64,000 bases of DNA from Pseudaeromonas sharmana. Its GTDB lineage: Bacteria; Pseudomonadota; Gammaproteobacteria; Enterobacterales; Aeromonadaceae. Within the stretch, counting starts at the first letter, position 1. Every line of letters begins with the position of its first letter. A program made the translations under genes and the position numbers. The stretch covers positions 62,001 to 126,000 of the forward strand of contig NZ_JBHSAF010000002.1 in NCBI RefSeq assembly GCF_042649925.1. The letters are read 5' to 3'. A model generated the notes under the pieces. It had not been told where the DNA came from. It did no database searches and saw only the letters and a program-made list of their open reading frames with translations. Below are positions 26,081 through 32,794 of the stretch, in pieces.

Positions 26081-27063
26081 GACGGCAACGAGGTGTAGCC
26101 CTGTTGGTGGTATTGCTGATTCTGGCGGTGATGATGATGGTCGCCACCAGTATCAGCAGCCGTTTTCAGAGTGCTTTGTTTCGCACCAGTAATCTGGTGA
26201 ACCAGACCCAGGCGCGCTGGTACGCCTATGGCTCGGAGGCGTTGGTGGCCAAGGTGCTGAATCAAGATATCAAGGACAGCCCTCTGGTCACCCAGCTGGG
26301 GCAGTATTGGGCGAGTGAGAATCAGAATTTTCCGGTCGATGGTGGCCTGATTACCGGGCAGGTTGTCGATGCTCAGGCGTGTTTCAATCTCAATGCGCTC
26401 GGCAAGACAGAGAGTGGTTTACCTGCCGGGCAGTTGCCGTTTGCCGGCAAGGTCTTCAAGCAGCTGCTGATCCAGTTGCAGGTGGATGACTATGAAGCCG
26501 AGCAGATCACTGCGGCGATGATCGACTGGCTGGACAGTGACGATACCCTGTTTTCCAGCCTGGGCGCGGAAGATGCCTGGTATCAGTCGCTGAAGGTGCC
26601 TTATCTGACAGCAAACAAGAAAATGAGCGATGTCAGTGAGATACGCATGGTCAGGGGGATATCGCCGGCATTATACCGCCGCTTGTTGCCGCAAGTCTGC
26701 GCATTGCCGAACACCGACCTGAAGATCAACGTCAACACCTTGCGTGGCTATCAGGCCCCCCTGATGGCGGCCTTGTTCCTCGGCAAGATGAGCAATGATA
26801 CCGGGTTGGAGTTGATTCAGGATCGCCCGACAGACGGTTGGCAGCAGGAGGCAGATTTCAAGGGCATGAGCCAGGTGACTGCCGCTGTGACCGGTCTGAG
26901 CGAAGTCAGCCAGATCTATTCGGCGGTGGTGGTCAGCAGCTATTTTTTTGAGGCGCGAATGCAGATAGAGATCGATAGCTTGCGTCTGCGGGTCAACAGC
27001 CTGTACAAGCGTGCGAACAATAAAGTCAGTGTGATAAGACGGCTGTACGGAGGCCAGGAGTGA
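26077..27063 (+). CDS. gspK: Minor pseudopilin GspK
   Basis: 328 residues, the large tip pseudopilin. Leader MRRQRG, cut before VALLVVLLILAVMMMVA; the usual Glu5 is absent, as is normal in GspK. A long helical and SAM-like insert follows (DWLDSDD, the calcium-binding region near residue 150). ATG 26077 overlaps the gspJ stop (ATGA). Confidence 0.92.
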   Translation: MRRQRGVALLVVLLILAVMMMVATSISSRFQSALFRTSNLVNQTQARWYAYGSEALVAKVLNQDIKDSPLVTQLGQYWASENQNFPVDGGLITGQVVDAQACFNLNALGKTESGLPAGQLPFAGKVFKQLLIQLQVDDYEAEQITAAMIDWLDSDDTLFSSLGAEDAWYQSLKVPYLTANKKMSDVSEIRMVRGISPALYRRLLPQVCALPNTDLKINVNTLRGYQAPLMAALFLGKMSNDTGLELIQDRPTDGWQQEADFKGMSQVTAAVTGLSEVSQIYSAVVVSSYFFEARMQIEIDSLRLRVNSLYKRANNKVSVIRRLYGGQE

Positions 27064-28244
27064 ACGAAATTCTGCTGATCCGCCTGGGAGCACAGGCCAG
27101 TGACGTGATTGATTGGCTGGTCTGGTCGCGCAGTGAACGGGAGATCATCGCCAGTGGAACCCTGGCCGGTGCCGAGGCATTGAGCCAGTTGCAAGAGCGT
27201 GCCGGCGGACGGCCGGTCATAGCGCTGGTGCCGGCCGCCGATCTGTTGTTCAAGACAGTGGCGTTGCCCGGTCGTGGTGGCCGTCAGGCACTGAAGGCAC
27301 TGCCATATCTGCTGGAGGAGGAGGTGGCAACGGATGTCGAATCCTTGCACCTCGTCGTATTACAGCAGCAGGGGAATCAAGTGCAACTGCTGGCCGTCGA
27401 TCACCAGCGCATGCAGCAATGGCTCGCCTGGCTCAGCGCCGCCGGGTTGACCGCGGAGCGCATCCTCCCGGATGTGCTGGCCTTACCCTTGGCAACCACG
27501 GGCTGGAGCGCCGTTGCGCTGCGTGATCTCTGGTTATTCCGCACGGGGGCCTGGTCTGGCATGCAGGTTGAGAACAGTTGGCTCGGCCCTCTGCTGCAAG
27601 GTTTCGATCCCCCTCCTGTTATCGTGAGTTACAGTCCGCTTCCCGTTGACGTGCCAGGGGAGTGGCAGAGTGCGCCTGCCGAATTGCCGTTGCATCTGCT
27701 GGTGGCAGGGGCGTTGGAGAGCCGGGTGACGTTGCTGACCGGTGCCTACCGTCGGCAACCTGAGTGGCAACGACTATTGCAACCGTGGCGGAAAGTCGGG
27801 CTGGCAGTGGCTGTCCTGGCGGCCTTGTGGTTGGGAAACCAGGTGCTGTTTCTACAGCAATTACAGGCCGAAGCGAAGTCGGTTAAAGCGCAGACCGTCA
27901 CCCTTTACAAACAGTTATTTCCCGGCGAGACCAAGGTCATCAATGCCAAGTCACAGATGACCCAGCATCTGAAGGCACTGGACGGCAAGGGAGCGACGAC
28001 CAGTTTTGTGCGTCAATTGATGCTACTGGGGCCGGTCTTCGGACAGGTGCCGGCAGTCCGTCCAGATCTGTTGCGTTATGACGCTGCTCGTAACGAATTT
28101 CGACTGCAGGCAACCGCAGGGAGTTATCAGGATTTTGACCGTTTCCGTCAATTGGCTGGTGAACAGTTTACGGTCCAGCCAGGGGACATGAAGAGCGAGG
28201 GTGGCAAGGTGCAGGGTACCCTGGTATTGAGGAGCAAATCATGA
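27060..28244 (+). CDS. gspL: Type II secretion protein GspL
   Basis: 394 residues. Cytoplasmic actin-like domain (1-235) that recruits GspE, one membrane helix (about residues 246-263, VGLAVAVLAALWLGNQVL) and a ferredoxin-like periplasmic domain. The start GTG 27060 overlaps the gspK stop (GTGA) and follows CCAGGA. It corresponds to Aeromonas ExeL. Confidence 0.92.
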   Translation: MNEILLIRLGAQASDVIDWLVWSRSEREIIASGTLAGAEALSQLQERAGGRPVIALVPAADLLFKTVALPGRGGRQALKALPYLLEEEVATDVESLHLVVLQQQGNQVQLLAVDHQRMQQWLAWLSAAGLTAERILPDVLALPLATTGWSAVALRDLWLFRTGAWSGMQVENSWLGPLLQGFDPPPVIVSYSPLPVDVPGEWQSAPAELPLHLLVAGALESRVTLLTGAYRRQPEWQRLLQPWRKVGLAVAVLAALWLGNQVLFLQQLQAEAKSVKAQTVTLYKQLFPGETKVINAKSQMTQHLKALDGKGATTSFVRQLMLLGPVFGQVPAVRPDLLRYDAARNEFRLQATAGSYQDFDRFRQLAGEQFTVQPGDMKSEGGKVQGTLVLRSKS

Positions 28245-28714
28245 AGCAGTGGTGGTATTCGATTTCGCTTCGCGAGCGGCGTCTGGTGTTGATTGCGTTC
28301 AGCTGTCTGCTGCTGGCGTTTCTCTACTGGGGGATGTGGCAACCCTTCCATCAGCATGTCGAGGATGCCCAGCGTCAGCTTAAGGTACAGCAGGAGACGC
28401 TGAACTGGATGCAGATGCGTGCCGGAGATGTGGTGGCACTGCGTTCATCCGGGGCCCGTCCGATCGATGTGAACATGACGCTGGAGGCGGTGGCCAATCA
28501 GACCGCGCGTCAGCTGGGGCTGAGTTTGACCCGCCTGCAGCCGATGGAGAAGCAGTTACAAGTCGAACTGGCGCCTGTCGAATTTGAGCGCCTGATGAAT
28601 TGGCTGGTGATTATGGAACGTGACTATGGCGTCACGGCGCGCCTGGTTGAGCTGGCCAGCGAGGGCGGCAAGGGGCTGGTACGGGTCAGACGACTGCAGT
28701 TGGGGCGCGAATAA
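28241..28714 (+). CDS. gspM: Type II secretion protein GspM
   Basis: 157 residues. Short cytoplasmic tail SLRERRLV, one membrane helix (about 15-33), and a periplasmic coiled-coil plus ferredoxin-like domain. It dimerises with GspL and stabilises it. ATG 28241 overlaps the gspL stop (ATGA). Confidence 0.92.
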   Translation: MKQWWYSISLRERRLVLIAFSCLLLAFLYWGMWQPFHQHVEDAQRQLKVQQETLNWMQMRAGDVVALRSSGARPIDVNMTLEAVANQTARQLGLSLTRLQPMEKQLQVELAPVEFERLMNWLVIMERDYGVTARLVELASEGGKGLVRVRRLQLGRE

Positions 28715-28717
28715 GCG

Positions 28718-29470
28718 ATGAAAAAGAAGATTGTGATCGCCCTGGCGGGGTTGTGTTGTTACCTGCTGTTTTTGTTGGCACAGGCTCCGGCCGCGCGGGT
28801 GTTGCCATGGGTAACATTGCCTCCCGGTCTATTGGTGTCCGGCGTCAGCGGCAGCCTGTGGCATGGTCAGATTGAGCAACTGAGTTGGCGTAACCTGGTT
28901 TTGAACAAGCTGGAGTGGCGTATTCCGCTCACCAGTGTGCTACTGGCCGATCCGGTGATTGAGTTGACGCTGCACGACCGTTATACGTTGTCCGGTAGCG
29001 CGGAGCTGGGCTGGCAAGGGGGGCCGCGGGTGCGGGATGTCGCCCTGAAGGCTGATGCTGACTGGTTGCTGAGTCAGTCGCCGCTGCCCTTGCCCGTAAC
29101 GGCGAGTGGCAGCATGCAATTGACTCTGGCGGTAGCGCGCCTCACCCTGCAGGGCGAATGTCAGGAGCTGACCGGTCGATTACAGTGGATGCCGGCCGAG
29201 GTAACCACCCCGATGGGGGCGTTGCAAGTCGGGCAGGCACAGGCTGACCTGAGCTGTGAGAAAGGGGCGCTGGTGGCCAAGCTGCAACAAACTTCGCAAC
29301 ACTTCTCGCTGGTCGGGCGCGGTGAACTGGATGCCAAACGCAACTATCGTTTTGAGGGCAAGTTGACACCGGGGGCCGATATGCCGCCAGCCTTTGCTCA
29401 GAACCTGAACTTTGTTGGTCAGCGCGACAGCCAGGGGGCGATTCGTTTGAATTATGCGGGTCGATTCTGA
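28718..29470 (+). CDS. gspN: Type II secretion protein GspN
   Basis: 250 residues. One N-terminal membrane helix (about 5-23) and a periplasmic domain (GVSGSLWHGQIEQLSWRNL, typical of GspN). It is dispensable in some species. Last gene of the gspC-N operon; gspO (prepilin peptidase) is not here. Confidence 0.9.
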   Translation: MKKKIVIALAGLCCYLLFLLAQAPAARVLPWVTLPPGLLVSGVSGSLWHGQIEQLSWRNLVLNKLEWRIPLTSVLLADPVIELTLHDRYTLSGSAELGWQGGPRVRDVALKADADWLLSQSPLPLPVTASGSMQLTLAVARLTLQGECQELTGRLQWMPAEVTTPMGALQVGQAQADLSCEKGALVAKLQQTSQHFSLVGRGELDAKRNYRFEGKLTPGADMPPAFAQNLNFVGQRDSQGAIRLNYAGRF

Positions 29471-29483
29471 ATCGGCCTTGGGA

Positions 29484-29516
29484 CGCCTATTCACCTCATC
29501 ATCCGGTGAATAGGCG
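29484..29516. repeat. Perfect hairpin between gspN and the nucleotidase gene
   Basis: CGCCTATTCACC (29484-29495) and GGTGAATAGGCG (29505-29516) form a perfect 12-bp stem with a 9-base loop, between two convergent genes. Neither strand has a T tract after it, so it is not a classical intrinsic terminator. It may protect the 3' end of the gsp message or act with Rho. Confidence 0.6.
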
Positions 29517-29544
29517 CTAATCTCGGTATCGAGCGGGTACAGGG

Positions 29545-30231
29545 CTAGCCTGGCTTGCCAAGGGGGGCTGCCGCGCTGAGCGATGCTAACAACTCGCGGT
29601 AGTGATGGATGGCCGGGAAGCCGGGCAATGCCTGGGCCGGGCGCTGACTGTCCGGTGCCAGTATGCCGAGCAGATGGCGGATTCCGAATTGCCGTGCCGA
29701 CTGCAGGATGCGTAACGAGTCATCAATAAACAGCGTGCGCGCCGGATCAAATCCCAGCGTCTGTTGTAACGCCTGCCAGCAGCCCTGCTCCTCTTTGGGC
29801 AACCCAAAACTGTGTGTCGAATAGAGGCCGTCTAGATAGCGATCCAGTCCGGTACGCTGCAGTTTGAGCGCCAAGCTGTCCGGGTGGGCATTGGTAAACA
29901 GATAACAGCGGCGTCCACTGGCGCGTAGCTGCTGCAGAAATACTTGCGCATCTTCTCGCCAGGCGATTTTGTCCGCCACTTCCTGCTTCAGTGCCATGAT
30001 GTCGAGGCCCAGTTCGCGGCGCCAGTGATCGAGACAATACCAACTCAGTGTCCCGGCCACACCGGAAAATACCGGCGCCAGTGTCTGCTGTGCCGTGGCC
30101 AGATCCAGTCCTCGGGCGGCCCCCCAGCGTTCCGGGACCAGGTGCTGCCAGAAGAAGTTGTCGAAATGCAAGTCGATCAGGGTGCCGTCCATGTCCAGCA
30201 GGACTGTCTCTATCTGTTGCCAGGCGAGCAT
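29545..30231 (-). CDS. yrfG: GMP/IMP 5'-nucleotidase (YrfG-type HAD hydrolase)
   Basis: 228 residues, haloacid dehalogenase superfamily. Motif I LLDMDGTLID (residues 10-19) holds the nucleophile Asp. Motif II is LFTNAHPDS, and the final acidic pair is in LFIDDSLRI. Close to E. coli YrfG, which dephosphorylates GMP and IMP. It is divergent from nudE, as in E. coli (nudE-yrfG-hslR-hslO neighbourhood); here the gsp operon separates it from hslR. Confidence 0.88.
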   Translation of the reverse strand: MLAWQQIETVLLDMDGTLIDLHFDNFFWQHLVPERWGAARGLDLATAQQTLAPVFSGVAGTLSWYCLDHWRRELGLDIMALKQEVADKIAWREDAQVFLQQLRASGRRCYLFTNAHPDSLALKLQRTGLDRYLDGLYSTHSFGLPKEEQGCWQALQQTLGFDPARTLFIDDSLRILQSARQFGIRHLLGILAPDSQRPAQALPGFPAIHHYRELLASLSAAAPLGKPG

Positions 30232-30304
30232 GTTGTTCCTCGTCTCAGTTGGCTTACAATGGCCTGTCTAGGCTGGTGGAGGCGGCGAGTATAGCCGAAC
30301 AGGC

Positions 30305-30862
30305 ATGAGTCGGGAAAAGCGTAAACCAGAGATTCTCCGGCGTGAGCTGGTAGCCCAGAGCCGGCTGTTTCGTATCGAGTCCCTGCACCTGAGGTTCGCC
30401 AATGGGGTTGAGCGGCAGTATGAACGGATGCAGGGGGGGCACCAGGGTGCAGTCATGTTGGTACCGATCCAGGACGACGGCACCCTGCTGCTGGTGCGCG
30501 AGTATGCCGCCGGGACCCACGCCTATGAGCTGGGTTTTCCTAAAGGGGTGATTGACCCTGGCGAAAATGCGGATCAGGCCGGCAACCGCGAGTTGATGGA
30601 GGAGACAGGCTTCGGTGCCGGAACGCTTATTCCGCTGAAAGAGCTGACGCTGGCACCAGGATTCCTCGGTAGCAGGATGAGTGTGTTACTGGCGAGAGAT
30701 CTCTATCCGGAGCAGCGGGACGGCGATGAACCCGAGCCCTTGGAGCGGGTGAGTTGGCCCTTGGCGCAGGCGCAGGCGCTGCTGGCAGAGCCGGAGTTCA
30801 GTGATGCGCGCAGCGTTGCCGCCTTGCTGCTGGCGCTGGAGTGGTTGAAAATGCAGCGCTAA
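30305..30862 (+). CDS. nudE: ADP-sugar/NADH hydrolase NudE
   Basis: 185 residues, Nudix hydrolase. The Nudix box GFPKGVIDPGENADQAGNRE followed by LMEETGFG (about residues 78-105) is complete. E. coli NudE cleaves ADP-ribose, NADH and Ap3A. N-terminal SRLFRIESLHLRFANGVER is typical. Seventy-three bases separate its start from that of the divergent nucleotidase. Confidence 0.9.
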   Translation: MSREKRKPEILRRELVAQSRLFRIESLHLRFANGVERQYERMQGGHQGAVMLVPIQDDGTLLLVREYAAGTHAYELGFPKGVIDPGENADQAGNRELMEETGFGAGTLIPLKELTLAPGFLGSRMSVLLARDLYPEQRDGDEPEPLERVSWPLAQAQALLAEPEFSDARSVAALLLALEWLKMQR

Positions 30863-30904
30863 TTGCACCATTTATGCACAAGAAAATGGTTTCGGTCACT
30901 GTGC

Positions 30905-31038
30905 CGTCAGCGGGGATTACCTACTATGGTGTTGTCTTGAGGCGAAAGCCCGGGTGACAAGGAGTGTCCACCGCTAGTCGTGTGAATCCTTGTGCGAATA
31001 ACACACAGCTTGTACGGCCCGAACAGGGCCGCTTTTTT
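30905..31038 (+). ncRNA. Possible small structured RNA after nudE
   Basis: A non-coding segment between convergent nudE and metJ that can fold. AGCGG (30909-30913) may pair with CCGCT (30970-30974). Inside, TTGTC and GACAA flank a GGC-GAAA-GCC tetraloop hairpin (30941-30950). It ends at an intrinsic terminator. No good promoter hexamers were found, so it may instead be just the 3' UTR of nudE. No known RNA family recognised. Confidence 0.3.
31015..31038 (+). terminator. Terminator after nudE or the possible small RNA
   Basis: Stem CGGCCC/GGGCCG with a 5-base loop (31015-31031), then CTTTTTT. Oriented for plus-strand transcripts, about 150 bases after the nudE stop. Confidence 0.8.
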
Positions 31039-31067
31039 GGCAACAGGTTCCAACTGACAGATTAAAT

Positions 31068-31101
31068 AAAAGGCGACCCTCAGGGTCGCCTTTTGTTTTT
31101 T
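31068..31101. terminator. Bidirectional terminator after metJ
   Basis: AAAAGGCGACCC, loop TCA, GGGTCGCCTTTTGTTTTTT. On the minus strand the stem is followed by TTTTATTTAAT. It lies 18 bases after the metJ stop and should end metJ transcripts and any plus-strand read-through. Confidence 0.88.
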
Positions 31102-31118
31102 CGGCGTTGGACGTGAAC

Positions 31119-31439
31119 TCAGTCGTCGAACTTCTCAATCGGCTTACCCAGCTCCTGCATGATACGCTGGACATCGCTGGGGATGTCATCCGGGCGGTCC
31201 TTGCGCAGGTCTTCGTCACACGGCAGTGGCTGACCGGTGAAGGCATGCAAGAATGCCTCGCACAGCAACTCACTGTTTGTGGCGTGGCGCAGATTGTTTA
31301 CCTGGCGGCGGGTGCGTTCATCGGTCAGAATTTTCAGCACCTTCAGCGGGATGGATACGGTGATCTTCTTGACCTGTTCACTCTTCTTGCCATGTTCGGC
31401 ATACGGACTGACATAGTCACCATTCCACTCTGTCTTCAT
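31119..31439 (-). CDS. metJ: Methionine repressor MetJ
   Basis: 106 residues, ribbon-helix-helix repressor. YVSPYAEHGKKSEQVKKITV and RTRRQVNNLRHATNSELLCE are almost identical to E. coli MetJ, including the DNA-contacting beta strand KKITVSIP. With S-adenosylmethionine bound it represses methionine genes by binding tandem met boxes. It is divergent from metB, and such boxes lie between the two (separate entry), so it should repress itself and metBL. Confidence 0.97.
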   Translation of the reverse strand: MKTEWNGDYVSPYAEHGKKSEQVKKITVSIPLKVLKILTDERTRRQVNNLRHATNSELLCEAFLHAFTGQPLPCDEDLRKDRPDDIPSDVQRIMQELGKPIEKFDD

Positions 31440-31510
31440 GTTTCACCCGTTGACTATTGAATCCCGCGCGATTCTAACCCGTACCGGAAGTAATGGCAAT
31501 CTGAAGGCAA

Positions 31511-31542
31511 AGCCATTTAGACGTCTAGAAGTGTTGACGGCC
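31511..31542. promoter_or_regulatory. MetJ operator (met boxes) between metJ and metB
   Basis: A perfect consensus box AGACGTCT at 31519-31526 is flanked in register by weaker 8-mers: AGCCATTT (31511), AGAAGTGT (31527) and TGACGGCC (31535). Tandem 8-base boxes are how MetJ binds cooperatively. Box identity is seen; exact number in use is inferred. Confidence 0.8.
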
Positions 31543-31612
31543 CATGTCGGGCTCGGTAAGGTGTAGCAACAATCCCAGTTTCCAGCACGGTAGCCAGAAC
31601 AGGAGAGATGTC

Positions 31613-32773
31613 ATGGCCAACTACAAACAGCAGACCCACGCGGTCAAATCAGGAATTGGCGAGGATCACCAGTTCGGATCCGTGGTGCCTCCTATCTACT
31701 TGTCGACCAACTATACCTTTGCTGGATATGGGCAGAAACGGCAATACGATTACAGCCGTTCCGGCAATCCGACCCGGGATACCCTGGGCCAGGCATTATC
31801 GGCCCTGGAGGGCGGCGCTGGTTGTGTGATTACCGGAACCGGCATGGGCGCCGTCAACCTGGTGGCCAGCGCGCTGTTGCAGGCCGGCGATCTGCTGCTT
31901 GCCCCCCATGACTGTTACGGCGGCACCTATCGCTTATTCCAGCATGTTGCCGCGCGCGGTAGCTATCGGGTGCTGTTTGTCGATCAGGGGGATCCGCTGG
32001 CATTGGCCGCGGCGTTGGCACAGCAACCCAAGCTGGTCTGGGTCGAAACCCCGTCCAACCCCTTGCTGCGCGTGGTCGACATTCAGGCCCTGTGCGATGC
32101 CGCCCATGCCGCAGGGGCGAAAGTGGCCGTCGACAACACATTTCTGTCGCCGCTGTTACAGCAACCCATCAAGCTGGGTGCGGACATAGTGGTGCACTCC
32201 ACCACCAAATACATCAACGGTCACTCCGATGTGGTTGGCGGCGCTGTGATCGCGGCGACGCCTGAATTGGCGGAGCAACTGGCCTGGTGGGGTAACTGTC
32301 TGGGACATACCGGTGGGGCATTTGATGCCTATTTGACCCTGCGTGGCTTGCGCACCCTGGCACCGCGGCTGCGTCAGCACCAGGAAAATGCCGCATCTAT
32401 CATTGCGTTTTTACAGCAGCAGTCACAGGTAACACGCATCTATCACCCAAGTTTGCCAAGCCATCCCGGACACGAGATCGCCTGTCGTCAACAGCAGGGC
32501 TTTGGTGCCATGCTCAGTTTCGAAGTGGATTTTGATCTGGCGCAGATGCAACGCTTCCTTGACGCGCTGGAGTTGTTTAACCTCGCCGAGTCGCTCGGTG
32601 GCGTCGAGAGCCTGGTCGCTCATCCGGCAAGCATGACCCATGCCGGTATGGACCCGGAAGCGCGACGAGTGGCCGGTATTTCCGACCAGTTGCTGCGGTT
32701 GTCGGTCGGCATTGAAGATGCTGATGACCTGATTGCTGATTTGGCACAGGCGTTTTCTCAGGCCGCAGCCTGA
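31613..32773 (+). CDS. metB: Cystathionine gamma-synthase
   Basis: 386 residues, PLP enzyme of the Cys/Met metabolism family. It joins an activated homoserine (O-succinylhomoserine in E. coli) with cysteine to make cystathionine. The PLP lysine is in the VVHSTTKYINGHSDVVGGA segment (about residue 198), and the phosphate-binding YSRSGNPTRDTLGQAL is present. ATG 31613 has AGGAGAG upstream; family similarity begins here. metL follows 21 bases after, as in the enterobacterial metBL operon. Confidence 0.94.
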   Translation: MANYKQQTHAVKSGIGEDHQFGSVVPPIYLSTNYTFAGYGQKRQYDYSRSGNPTRDTLGQALSALEGGAGCVITGTGMGAVNLVASALLQAGDLLLAPHDCYGGTYRLFQHVAARGSYRVLFVDQGDPLALAAALAQQPKLVWVETPSNPLLRVVDIQALCDAAHAAGAKVAVDNTFLSPLLQQPIKLGADIVVHSTTKYINGHSDVVGGAVIAATPELAEQLAWWGNCLGHTGGAFDAYLTLRGLRTLAPRLRQHQENAASIIAFLQQQSQVTRIYHPSLPSHPGHEIACRQQQGFGAMLSFEVDFDLAQMQRFLDALELFNLAESLGGVESLVAHPASMTHAGMDPEARRVAGISDQLLRLSVGIEDADDLIADLAQAFSQAAA

Positions 32774-32794
32774 TTATTTTCTAGCGAGGAATGT

